Below, piece by piece: positions 21,205-32,183 of a DNA stretch of 64,000 nt. The first letter of the stretch is position 1. Each line of letters starts with the position of its first letter. Location of the stretch: positions 404,087,439 through 404,151,438 of the forward strand of contig NC_081406.1 of assembly GCF_030272615.1 (NCBI RefSeq), in the 5' to 3' direction. The DNA is from Cryptomeria japonica (taxonomy: Eukaryota; Streptophyta; Pinopsida; Cupressales; Cupressaceae). Under the pieces are notes generated by a model. That model was not told the origin of the DNA and made no database searches. It saw only the letters and a list, made by a program, of their open reading frames with translations. Position numbers and translations under genes: made by a program.

Positions 21205-22547
21205 ATGGAAGGCTATAAACAATCTCAGAGGATTGTGTATCTACAAGAAGAGCTGGACAATGCAAATCAAGTGATTGTAGACATGCAAAGGAAAATGCAA
21301 AAAATCTCTGAAAGTAAGGAGAAGATTATCTGATGACTTGCAGGATTCTCAAGAGTTAGTGGAACAAATCGAGACATCATCTAACAACAGTATATCTAAA
21401 GAAACTGAAGAATTGATTGGAATGTTGAAAGAAAAGAACAAAGCATTGGTTGATCAACTAAAAGAAATGAAAAGAGAACATGAACATTTCAGTACACAGA
21501 TGACTGAAAATCTAGATGCATTAAGGGTAGCCGAGGATAAAGCAAGAGATCTACAAAGAGAGAAACAACAACTTGAAGTCTTAGTATCTGATAAGAATGA
21601 TGAAATCATAAGGCTAACTAGTATTCAACAAAATTTGATAGATCAACTAGGTTATACAAATCATGAAGCAAATTTGAAAGATGATGAGAATCAAGCATTG
21701 AAACTTGAAGTATCAAGGTTGAGCAATGAACTTGAAACAAAAAAGAAATCCAAGGAAACACTAAAGAAGAGTTATGAAGCATCAAAGATTTTGGATGAGC
21801 AACTGAACACAAGACGACCCTACAAAGAAGGAGGACTCGGTTACAAAGGAAAAGACTCTACCGAGAAGGGAATCTGCACTACTGAGAGAGGAGAATCATC
21901 AAAACAAGCTGGAAAAAGGAATAACATCAAAAGGAAGAAGCCTACTTGCTACTACTGTGGAAATCAAGGTCATACTGTCAAATCAGAAAAGGTAAGCAAC
22001 TGAAGACCACTAAGACCAATGGTTATTATTACAATTGCAATAAATATGGTCACACATCTAATCAATGTAGGACAAAGTCTGTTAACAATTATCAAAAGGC
22101 AAAATTCAAGGGGTTTTGCAAAAACTGCAATAGATATGGACATAGTACCGAGGAGTGTTGGTTTAAGCAAAAGAATCACATATGGTCTGCACACCGAGCA
22201 AATACTAGAGGTTACTGAACTGACACAGACCCTTACCGACAATATTCTGTAGTACCATGGGATTACAATACAAGGATATGGTGTGAATGTTGTGGAAGAT
22301 ATGGACATATAAGTGCCAACAACTTAATAAGATTTGGAATGAATAACTGAAGATCATGGAGAAATCCTGGTATGGTATGTTTTCATTGTCACAAAGCTGG
22401 ACATTTAGCTGGAGATTGCAGAGATCAACCTAGAGAAGACATTGAGGAAATAAAAGAGAAATTAAAGATGATTTGGAGAAAGAAGGAAATTGTGTCAAAT
22501 GAAGATAGCACCTTACCTACCGAGTTAGGTGCTCCCACTCCAAATTA
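21205..22547 (+). pseudogene. Gag of element C: coiled coil and CCHC zinc knuckles, frameshifted
   Basis: It begins ATGGAAGGC at 21205 and shifts frame near 21330. The main open part (21338-22003, 221 codons) is a long heptad-rich coiled coil (LIGMLKEKNKALVDQLKEMK and following). Next is a Lys-rich linker and knuckle 1, CYYCGNQGH, which has lost its last Cys. After further frame changes come knuckle 2 (22027-22068, first Cys replaced by Tyr), knuckle 3 CKNCNRYGHSTEEC (22117-22158, intact), knuckle 4 CECCGRYGH (22282 on, last Cys lost) and knuckle 5 CFHCHKAGHLAGDC (22378-22419, intact). Knuckles of this kind bind RNA in retroelement nucleocapsids. The usual copia capsid domain ahead of the coiled coil is missing, since the frame starts only about 60 bp after the primer site. 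Five knuckles is more than the one or two usual in copia gag. Confidence 0.78.
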
Positions 22548-23098
22548 ATTGGTAAAGGTATGAAGGGACTGCATTCTCACAAGGTTAAATCTTAAAATAG
22601 TTCCTATCCAAGTATGTACTGAATTCAAAATCTGCATAGTAAGATGTAGGAGTAAGTTTAAAATTCTATCAAAATTTATGAAGCACTTTACAGGAAAACT
22701 GTTAAATCGATGAATTCAGGAAGCCTGTCAAGTCCGTATATGAAGGAAATCTGGTTACTCGGTTAAAGCAAAAAAAAGGGAAAGAAAGTTAAGTAAACCA
22801 AGTGCATTTAATATCTTTGACCTAACTTGCACGGAGCCCGATAAGGTATTTTTAAGTACTTAAAAGGTTTTTCGCGGTCATTTTCATTCACCAAGTTTTT
22901 GAGAAGCAGAGCAGAGTGAATCAAGGTGATCAAACCATCTTCAAAGAAAAATCCAAGGTATTTACATCGAATCTCATCGCATTGCTAAGCTGGTTTACCG
23001 AATTCATTAAGTTGTTATCTGTTGAGTGTGAAGCGTCTGTTGTGTGTTAAGTTCTCAAACCCTAAGGTTCCTATGTCAATCTTTATCTAAAATAAAAA
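22548..23098 (+). other. Element C region between gag and the extra ORF
   Basis: No frame of note. The 250 bp before the ATG at 23099 look like a leader (no long frame, several short T-rich stretches). Whether it holds a promoter or a splice acceptor cannot be told from inspection. Confidence 0.5.
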
Positions 23099-26000
23099 AT
23101 GGCATCTAAGATCCAAGACCCCATTGTTGTCACCAATGTAGAAAAGCCCTCACTAAAATACTCTATGACTCCCAAAATTGCATTTGAACCAGATGACAAG
23201 ACTGCTTTTTCACTCATCCCAGATCGAGTCTTGTTAGTTGAGGATGTGAGATTCTTCACTAAATGTTGTGTTGAAGAACTCGGTCATGTTGAGATCAAGG
23301 ATGCATACAATGAATTGTGCACATATGGTAAAATGGATAACAAGTATGAGCATATCAAAATCAAGGGATTGACTAAAGCCCTAACCTATCCCCATGTGTT
23401 CAAACCTCAGTGGGTCAAGTTTGTACTAAGCCAAGTGCATGATGATTTCATGTGGCTACAAGAGCAACCGTTTAAGATCACTAAAGAAATCATTCATCTG
23501 ATCACCGGTTACCCTATTTATGATCATGCCCGAGCATAGAAAATGATATCACAGAAGGAATTGATCAGTTTGACTGGAGTTGAATCGGATTACAGAGGTC
23601 TGAAGTTGAACAATGTTATTGATCCTGAACTCAAATTCGCCATCAGAGTAATTGGTTACTGTTTCTTCCAATCAGCAAGGGAAAACAGTGTATCCTGTGC
23701 AGTAGTGGACTTAGCATACAAAATTGTTAAGAAAGGCATGAAAGTTGACTTGTGTGAAGTGCTACTGAAGAACTTGTTTGAAAATCTGAACACAATCAGG
23801 AAGCCGAAGAAGAACAACTCGGCAAACACTCTAAAATTTGGATCACTACTTGTGTGTATGTTTTTCTACTTTGAGAATTTTTTTCCAATAGTCGGTAAAG
23901 TTGTTTGGGAACTACACCAACCAATCACCCATCAAATCAATGACTTCATCAAGAAGTTAGGTGATAACTTTAATGATATAATGGATGATTACTTCAGCAA
24001 GTTCCAAGAGAAAATGCATAACAGGTACCGGATTCCACCACAGCTGGTAGAAAAATACAAAGATGAAATATGTTTTGAGGTAGACACCAATTACTGCTAT
24101 GTGAATGTTGTGGAACCGAGGACTCAATCTTTGTCACCTATGGGATACGAGATTGATTTTTATATCACTCAATAGCAAATCAATGCCTATCTGTCATTGC
24201 CAAGGCATACTACCGAGCTAAGGTATGGAACCTATGAAGAAAGGAAAGAAAAAGTAAAAATGAGCATTATAGTACCTAAGGCTACAAGAAAAGCTACAAA
24301 GATGATTAAGGCATTAACTGAGAAATTTGGAGAAGAGTCTTCCTCCACACCTGTGAAAGGAGTTCTAGCCATCACCAAAGATGAGACAGAAGCCCAAGAA
24401 GCAGCCATAACACTTAGCACTGAATTGCCTAAGGGAAAAGTGTTGAAAAGAAAGAAACAGGACACTTCAATGGCTCTACCGATCCCTCCAACAAAGAGAC
24501 CTAACACAAGGGCATCTACTGCATCACCGAGTAAGAAACAAAAGATTGTTGCCATTCCTAAGGTAACTAGAACTTACAAGAAATCTACTCGGAGACTCAT
24601 TTTGCCAAAAGAGTCGAGTGATACCAAATCTGAAGATGCAAATAAATTTCAGATTGTGAAAAGCAAGAAGGTAGATGTACATAGTGTAGAAATTTTTTGT
24701 AATAATCTAAAGGAATATGGTGGATTTGGTGGATTCAGATTTGTTAAATATGAATCCAGATCAGCTGATGAAAAGAGGCAAATTGAAGAAGCTATCATTT
24801 GTACACTTCTCAAATTTCGAGTGGTACCATTAGAAGTATGTAATTCTATTCCTACGGAATTATATGCACATATTGAAACCAGATGGCAATATGCCCTAGA
24901 CTTGGAGAAACAAATTAGAGAAAGAAGTTTGGTGCATCTCTTTCCTGATATGTCGGTTGATGAAATAAAAGAACATTTGACAAATAGCCAAACTCAATTT
25001 ACAGTAAAACAGAAGGCCTTGAAATTGATGAATGGCCTGTATATAGAGGTAGAGAAGGAAACAAAAGAGAAATGGAAGACCATCTTTCAAAGAAAGAATG
25101 CTGGTGAACAATCTATAGTGGAAATAGTCGATGTCACTGACCAAGAGCCTGATGTCACCAAGCAAGACCCTGTAGACACCATTCAAATAGATGAAGATAT
25201 CATGGATGCAGAGGCACCTGAAAAATAAATGATAGAAGGCAATGCTTATGCAAAACTTGTCTCAAGTGAATCTGTTTTGGAACAAGTTCAGCCTTACCCA
25301 CCGATCAATCAACCTGTTGCAACCGAAGCTTCTTAGGCTACAGGAGAAGGCATCGAAGGTCAAAAGTCTACAACAGAAGGTACTTCACAAGAACCAACCT
25401 CTCAAGCACCTTCTAGCATGGAAAATGTTACAGCTGAGACACCAAGCACCGAGACACCGAAGGACACTACAAGGCTAAAGAAACCAACAAAAGTGTTATC
25501 TCTACCAATAACCTACCGAGGGTTCTCAAGCCTCTCAAGCTATAGTAGTGGTTCACCCGGTGAAAGGTAAAGAAAAGAAATTGAAAAAGCATAGTTTCAA
25601 AATTGATTTATCAAAACCGATAGTGTTGCCCAATGTAGACATCTCCAAACTGAAAGGGCAAGCACTCAATGAATTTGGTGAACTGTGCAAACCAAAGGCC
25701 AAATAGGAGAAGCAACTAGCCATATAGAGGAAGAATAAAGTACTTCAGAAGGTAAAAACCTTACTATCAGATATGCTACCCTCAACTATAGTATCAACCG
25801 ATGCAGCCATCCATATTCAATTGGATGAACTTCTCAATCAGATTGAGACATCTGGTGTAGATGCATCCGAATACTTGAGCAAACTAAAAGACAAGGAGCT
25901 AACTGCTAAAATGATAGAGGAAGTACAGAAATCAATTGTTGTTGGCAAGGTAAAACTTGTCAAATTTATTGCTGAGTTGTCCCCTCAACTCAAGCACATT

Positions 26001-26455
26001 CTTTCATTATTTCAGAAACTCTGCACATTTTCTTTATTTCTTAAGGACATTAAGAATAAAATAGACGCAATTGAGAAAGAGATCACTGATCTCTCAAATA
26101 AGTTGACCCCCGAGTCAAATTCAATTCAGAACTTTTATACTAAGCTCCAACAACTCATGGCTCAACAATTGGAATTGAGGAATGAAGAACACAAGATCAG
26201 AATGGACATAATGACACTTCAAACATTATTTCTTCCTCATCTTTCATCCGTTCAAGAACAGCTAACCCGAGCCACCTCTCTCTCTACTACAAAAGAAGGA
26301 AGCACTTTAGATGGCCTAATTTCATTATTGGTTGATATTAATGCACAAAATTCTTTAATGGACAGTGTCAAGGATGCACTTTCTGTCGCCCTCACCGATG
26401 CCCAGACAATGTACAAATCCATTTTTGATCAGTTGCCCCCTCCCAATGGTAACTA
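23099..26455 (+). pseudogene. Long unrecognised ORF of element C (about 1.1 kb codons) replacing pol
   Basis: It starts at an ATG in good context (AAAATGGCATC). One frame continues through TAG at 23537-23539, TAG at 24173-24175, TAA at 25226-25228 and TAG near 25334, then shifts near 25520 into the frame that ends at 26455. Residues 1-350 are a globular region (WVKFVLSQVHDDFMWLQEQP, IRVIGYCFFQSARENSVSCA) resembling hypothetical plant transposon-associated proteins. Next is a basic Ser/Thr/Pro region with likely nuclear localisation clusters (VLKRKKQ, SPSKKQK), then a second globular part (CNNLKEYGGFGGFRFVKYES), an acidic Thr/Pro/Glu linker, and a C-terminal 227-codon part rich in predicted helix and coiled coil (IDAIEKEITDLSNKL). 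I do not recognise the family. It has no polymerase, integrase or protease motif. An extra ORF carried by a non-autonomous copia element, or a captured gene, are both possible. Confidence 0.65.
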
Positions 26456-26774
26456 AATTTTTATGTTTGTCAAAAAGGGGGAGTATATCAGAGTATATCT
26501 TCAGGAGTGTATAGTAGTGTATAGTATTCAAAGAATCAAACAACCGGAGTGTAGTATATAGGGGGAGTATACCGAGTAGTGAACCGAGCATGAATAGAGG
26601 AAAGAACAGTGATTACAGAGTTTTGTATAGCATATTGATAAGGGGAGTATATTTGATTATAATATTTCAATGACTAATGTATATACTGCATGTTTAGTCA
26701 ATTTTGTAATGTATACAATTTTTTTTTGGGTAATGACTTTGAAAGTAGTTTTTTCAAACATCTCAACTAATGTC
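26456..26774 (+). other. Element C 3' non-coding region
   Basis: Short GA-rich stretches (AAAAAGGGGGAG, TAGGGGGAGTAT, AAGGGGAGTA) recur at about 26475, 26558 and 26640. They resemble the true polypurine tract further on and may be internal plus-strand initiation points. No gene. Confidence 0.55.
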
Positions 26775-26785
26775 AAAAGGGGAGA
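26775..26785 (+). promoter_or_regulatory. Element C polypurine tract
   Basis: AAAAGGGGAGA immediately before T and the TGTTAC start of the 3' LTR. Confidence 0.92.
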
Positions 26786-26786
26786 T

Positions 26787-27987
26787 TGTTACTACTTATC
26801 AAATTTCCATTAGTTTTATATACAAAGTCATTCTATATTCTAGTCGGTTAATATTACCGAATCATGTAGTCGGTACACACAGAGAAGTCGGTATGTATAG
26901 TCTAGTCGGTTACAGAAGGAAAACAGTCACAAAGCCCAGTATACACCGAGCTGTCTACCGAGTGATATTTCATGTCTACCAAGCAATAAAGATAATACAC
27001 CGAGTGAAATGTGTTACCAGATTCATTGAACCTGGACACACATATGAAAACGTGTTACAAGATCGAGGCGCACAGAACCATTATCACATTGGAAATTGCA
27101 CATACAGATTTTGTATAATTTTGAGGTCATCTAACCAATGAAATATTTTGCATGGTTATTTATTTGAGAAATCATGTTTGTAAGATCAAAGAAATGAATC
27201 GGATCACCGACTTAAGAAGTCTATTTATACAACATGAATTTAGGGTTAGGAAGAGAGATGTGAATGTGAGAAATGTGTGTGCATGTGCATATGAAGCAAG
27301 ACTTATGTGATACATGAGAAATCACAAGGCATTATGACTGTTACAGAGACATAGAGGTCACCGAGAAGGTTATCAGAGAACAGTTGAGGAACATAGTAAA
27401 CAAAAGGGTTTAGCAAGTTACTTTATGAGTTACCAAGGTATGCTATAGGCAAGGTAATCTTATTTTGAGCACATAGAATCTACTACAGCATTTCAGATGT
27501 AAAGTTGCAGATATTTGTATTGATTCTATTGTAATATTTTGAAGTTGTAAGAGAAACTTTTAATAGGGTACAAGACTCTAACCAAGTCTATAAATTGTGA
27601 ATCCTTTAACCAGGTGCTACACTTATATAGTGTTGTAAAATCCTTTAGCAAGGTAGATCTAACTGATCTTAATACTCCTAACAGGATAAGCTATCAGAAA
27701 TAGCCAAATGTAGCTCTAACCGAGCAATCTTTATTATTGCAGTAGTGAAGTTGTGGGTGCCATCCCCACCGCAGTTTTTCTCTCTAACCAAGAGTTTCTG
27801 CGTGACCAAAATATATGTGTTATCGAGTGAATCATGTATGAATGTTATCAGTTGATTATAGTTTTGTTTTATGTTACTGCACTATTCTATTTATGTATAA
27901 TAGTAAGGTTATTACAAAAGGAAAATTTTGGAGTACTGATTCACCCCTCCCCTCTCAGTACATTAGCTTTCCATATTGGGCCTAATA
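26787..27987 (+). repeat. Element C 3' LTR
   Basis: Matches 19927-21142, with TATTTATA at 27222-27229. Relative to the 5' LTR it lacks about 15 bp near 27005. The terminal CA is mutated to TA. Confidence 0.94.
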
Positions 27988-27992
27988 GTACT
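27988..27992. repeat. Target site duplication of element C, right copy (GTACT)
   Basis: Direct repeat of 19922-19926; host NRPC1-like sequence resumes here. Confidence 0.95.
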
Positions 27993-28085
27993 TTCCCTTG
28001 TCTTGGTTGATGACTGCACACTCCACTATGGAAATACCCTTCACAACCACCTTTGTAAGCATTTGATCAATCCACATGTTGCATA

Positions 28086-28935
28086 CGTGTCTACAAGACC
28101 GCTACTGATAAAAATGCATACACCTTATCGGGGGATCGGGAGGCTTTGAAAATGCCTACACCGATACCTGATGGGTGAGACCCATCGAGCCCCGCTTCTC
28201 ATTTTTCCTTCAACACATTTTTATAATCATTTATTTGAAATTATTTAAAAGATTAATGCGCTTTTCTATAGGACTTCTCTTTATAATGTTTAAAATCTTT
28301 TATTTAAAATATTTAAATAATTTATCCAAAAGATGCTCTCTAATGCATATTTTAAATCATTTATTAAATTTTGAAAGCCAGTAGCATATAATTGAAACAT
28401 CTCTTACCCCTACAATAACCACACTCAAAGATGTATTAATTTTGAAAAATATCATTTAACCTATTATAACACAAAATATTTAATGAATATATTCTAATAT
28501 TATGATATCAACCTAAAGGGAATTAACATATAGATTAAAACGGTGAACTTAATATATTGAGGTAGGAAAAATTTAGATAAGATGTAAATAAAAAGGTTTT
28601 CATGAACACATATGGCTTCAACATTTTGTATTAGGTTAGATATAAACATTTGGTAACACAATTTGCTCATTGAAATATTCCTACACAAATGGAATATCCA
28701 ACATGTCTTAAAAATATTGTATATTGCATTTGGATTTATTCAAAAGACATAGTGAATATTAAAACTGAAATACTTGAATATAAACAAATTTAAAAAGCAT
28801 CCAACTTTTAGACTAACGAATTAGGGCTTGAGAGTGCGCACCTCGAGATTTGAATTTGTGCAATACATACTTACGTCAAGTTTTGATTGCATAATAGGTT
28901 CCTGAGGCTAATCATAGGTTATACACACAATCACA
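28086..28935 (-). other. Element A copy II spacer between NRPC1 and gag
   Basis: AT-rich and homologous to 1666-1878 plus 12686-13413. It has a hairpin GATGGGT/ACCCATC around GAG (28170-28186). Relative to copies I and III about 200 bp are missing near 28950, removing the 32-bp hairpin and the end of gag. No gene. Confidence 0.6.
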
Positions 28936-30975
28936 TGAAAAAAATTGCCTTTTCTCTTCCCTTTGTCAAATACCTGATTCTAATTATGCAACAATATGAA
29001 CCTTCTAAAAACACTATAATTATCACTTGCCCCAATATCTATATATTTCATTGTATTCCTTTCCTCCACTCTACTATAATAGGCACAAATACACTCCACC
29101 AATATTACTTGATTACTGTATCCTTGATTATATATGGCTTCCGGATTTGCAATTTGAGAAATATTTATCCAATGCTTATTTGAAAACCCTAATTTTTCAT
29201 CATATGCGTCTTCTTTGGAAAAAATTAAATCAAATTTACTATATGTGAATCTCACCTGAGTGTAATTTTCCCATAAAAATTCCATATCATAAATTTGAAT
29301 ATTTTTCTCATGGTGCAATGCATTTTTCAACTGTGCAATACTCGTTGGGTAAAAAATATTTGGTAAATATTTCTTATAAAATTTTGAAACATTTATGTCC
29401 CTAATATATGAATTTGGATCTGCCAAACTTTCATAATTATCCTTTGTGTCATGTTGTATCTTCTTTATTGACATTATGTCCCAAAACACCCTATTTTTTT
29501 CACATAACCATTTAACATGAAAGTGATTTTCAAAAATATTTTTGTGAGATAAGTCATCATATATTATTATTTTACTTTAATCTTATAGTTATTTCAAAAA
29601 TTTAGGTCATCCCCAAATGCATTTTCTCCTTAACTTTTCTCATATGATGCTTCCGGACAAACATTATTTTTGGAAGCATTTTGTGAAAATATACTATTGC
29701 TTTTGGTCATATCACCATTTATTATTACCATACTTTCCTCTATAGTTTCCATTTCTGAAAAACTATTATCAAACTTGCTTCCCTCTAATTGCAACAAATG
29801 AAAAAATATAGGCATGCCTTGATGTGAGCCTTCATATAATTCATTATTTAAAAGATTATTATGATACGTACTTTCATCAGAGGTATTAGGTGCTTTATCT
29901 TTTGGAATAATCTCTTCACAAATATCCTCTATAAAGACGTCCTCCTGTACATAAAATGTATGTATATCTATTCCACAAAATGGATTAGAAAAGAATTTAT
30001 ATCTTGGAAACCTTTCTTCAATTTCCTCTGGATATTTGTTGTACTCAAGATTTGAAAAACTATTTCCAGGCACACATCCCCTATTATACTCATCACCGTG
30101 TACAAATTCCTTTGACATGTTTTCCTGGGAATCATAACTTACTTAATCAAACACACCCTGAATGTTCCCTAATCCATTAGTTTGCTTAATTAAAAAAAAA
30201 ATTGGAGCATTTTTCTGAACATACCTTTCATATTCCTTTTCTAAAAGATAAAAAATTTCTTTTGTACTAAGAAATAGTTCTTCCTCCCCTTTGCATTCAT
30301 TCACACAAATAGATTCTTCTTTATTTAAATCCATATTGTCCTCCTCTTGTGATATCAGAACAACATCAAGTTCTTCTTCTAAGATTTTGAGCAAAAGTTT
30401 TACCTGAGGATCATGATGAATCCCTAACTCATGCATTTTTCTTGAAAATGAAGGCCTAATATCTGAAGGTATTTCTTTATAAATGTTGAACATCCTTATG
30501 AACAATTGTGTTATAGATTTATCCTTATACCTTTCTAAATCAAAGAATGCCTCCAAAGGGGAAACATACGACTCTTATTTTTCATTGAATATCTGTTCCT
30601 CACCCTGCTCAAAACAACTATCATCTCCTTCAACATCTGCAATATAAAACTCATGTGAGAACCATTTCTCAAATTCTCTCTAGGATGAAATGCTACGTGT
30701 AGGCAATGAGTCATATTCTTCACTTGCTCTATCTTCCAATGTTTGGGCAAATAATATCATTACTTTCGCTTCATCATCAATGTCATGGTATTCTATAAAT
30801 TAATAGAATTCTTCTAAATGCCACCTTACTGATTCATTATGCTCACCAGAGAACCTTGGTACAACTTGTGCAAGATGTAAAAACAAATCATCAAAATTAC
30901 ATGAAAATCTTCTAAGGTCCAATGGCCCATTGTCCCCTAGAAAAAATAATTTTTTTAACCAATTCTGAAACATCT
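28936..30975 (-). pseudogene. Retrotransposon gag-like polyprotein, copy II
   Basis: Same protein as at 13414-15570. Open parts are 30556-30143 (LERYKDKSITQLFIRMFNIY; its VNECKGEEE shows that the TGA of copy I replaced a Cys codon), 30118-29630 and 29489-28980. There is a stop between the first two and a frameshift between the last two. The TAG at the conserved Trp of the gag motif is shared with copy I. The extreme C-terminus (NLWGPRATRDS and after) is deleted. Confidence 0.72.
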
Positions 30976-31031
30976 TGTAATAGATTTCCTATTACCATCA
31001 AAGAGAGGAATTTTCATCTCCCTTTGGGTCT

Positions 31032-31324
31032 CTTCCCCTAGTAGAGTCACCAATTGAAATAAAACTTCTTATTAGGTAGAGTCGCCACATCCTATGGAGA
31101 AAAAATTACTTATTAAGCTCCTAGGATCTTCCTTCCAGTAGAGAACCTTAAATGAGATTCTAGAATTGATGTTTTATAGACAACTCCCCAGTAGAGTCGC
31201 CAATCTATTGTGTGACTCGGATGGGGAAAACAAAACTTATCAAATCTTTAATGAAAAAACACCAAAGCTTCTAGGTGAGTGTCAAACTATGTCTGACAAC
31301 TCCCTAGTAGAGTCGCCAATCTAT
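31032..31324 (-). repeat. Repeated primer-binding-site motif, second copy
   Basis: GGCGACTCTACT-type motifs at about 31299-31324 (beside the LTR), 31181-31207 and 31033-31060, with echoes near 31075 and 31134. The arrangement and the 118-bp spacing are as at 15622-15908. The sequence beside the LTR is less mutated here (AGTAGAGTCGCCAATCTAT on the plus strand). Confidence 0.7.
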
Positions 31325-32175
31325 TGGTTCCCAAAACCACAGATTGGAAAACCAAAAGACTTGCCAAATCTTCAAGTAGTCCAATCGGCCTTGGCCAATG
31401 AACAAGGATGGTCAAAGACCAAATCCCTCTGCACTTTAGGCTCTACTGAACCTAGGTGGGTATGCCTCTTCCTCTCAATCACAAAAGAGGTTATTTATAG
31501 TGGATTTAATCCTTTTAGCAAGTTTACACAACTGACAAATTATTGTTCTGCAACTATGCTTTATTATGTGCTTTAAACGAATGCTTTGAAAAGAAATAAT
31601 CGTGAATGTATATTGAAAATGAGATTGCCTTGAGGACTTAAATGAAATCTGCATAGATCAGTTCATATAGAATTTGGGAAAAATGATTCTCTATCAAGGA
31701 CCTTGAATGCATATAGATCAAAACCTTAAATGATCAATAGCAGAACAGTGCCTTTACCTAGGGATATATATGACACTTTGTGGACAAAATATCTTATCAA
31801 CTCAAGAGACAATTTCTCATCAACTATGAAGGTTCAGTATGCATTACACAAACATTAAGAACTCAATGTTTCACTTAATACAATGGCGTGTGATTCACAT
31901 CGTTGCAAATCTATAAACAGATTTATCAAGAGGACAAAGATAACGATAAACAAAACAGTGTACACAATATTTGGAAAACAAAATAGTGAACCTTGTATAT
32001 TAATCTTTTATGAAATAATTTCATACATAAGCTGCACTTGCAAATACTCCATTATAGAATGCTTGCACAAAATGATACTTCTTCCTCCTATAGACTTATC
32101 TAATACAAAATGATATTGAATCCTTATAGCAATATCTTGTTCTTATGACTCTCTGATTGTCCCCAAACAAAATCA
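31325..32175 (-). repeat. Element A LTR between copies II and III
   Basis: An 851-bp LTR homologous to 15909-16758, with the same inferred boundaries: plus strand begins TGGTTCCC and ends CAAACAAAATCA. By eye about 7 percent different from the other LTR in the first 190 bp. Confidence 0.75.
31492..31499 (-). promoter_or_regulatory. TATA box of the second element A LTR
   Basis: TATAAATA on the minus strand, at the position equivalent to 16076-16083. Confidence 0.6.
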
Positions 32176-32183
32176 CCCCCTCT
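32176..32183 (-). promoter_or_regulatory. Element A polypurine tract, copy III
   Basis: TTAGAGGGGG on the minus strand before TGATTTTG, identical to that at 16759-16766. Confidence 0.65.

Larger units (their letters stand above)
19927..27987 (+). mobile_element. Element C: non-autonomous copia-like LTR retrotransposon with an extra ORF
   Basis: An 8.06-kb plus-strand insertion in the NRPC1 fragment of copy II, with LTRs of 1216 and 1201 bp. The ends are TGTTA...TAACA; the right LTR ends TAATA by one mutation. It has an initiator-Met primer site, a copia-style polypurine tract (AAAAGGGGAGA) and a perfect 5-bp duplication. The interior encodes a coiled-coil plus zinc-knuckle gag and then a long unrecognised ORF. 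No protease, integrase or reverse transcriptase motifs were seen. The LTRs are a few percent diverged by eye, including a small deletion in the right one, so the insertion is not recent. Confidence 0.93.
19553..28085 (-). pseudogene. NRPC1: NRPC1 C-terminal fragment, copy II, split by element C
   Basis: The minus-strand fragment runs 28085-27988, is interrupted by element C, and continues 19926-19553. The upstream part reads LTKVVVKGISIVECAVINQD and the downstream part [28 protein letters not shown] then shows an in-frame loss of 36 codons relative to copy III, at a CCAT microhomology. [20 protein letters not shown] and [15 protein letters not shown] follow, then a TAA at 19607-19609 (probably from CAA) ahead of the native stop at 19553-19555. 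Both parts were contiguous before the insertion: the GTACT duplication lies inside the codons for KYNLL. Confidence 0.88.
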
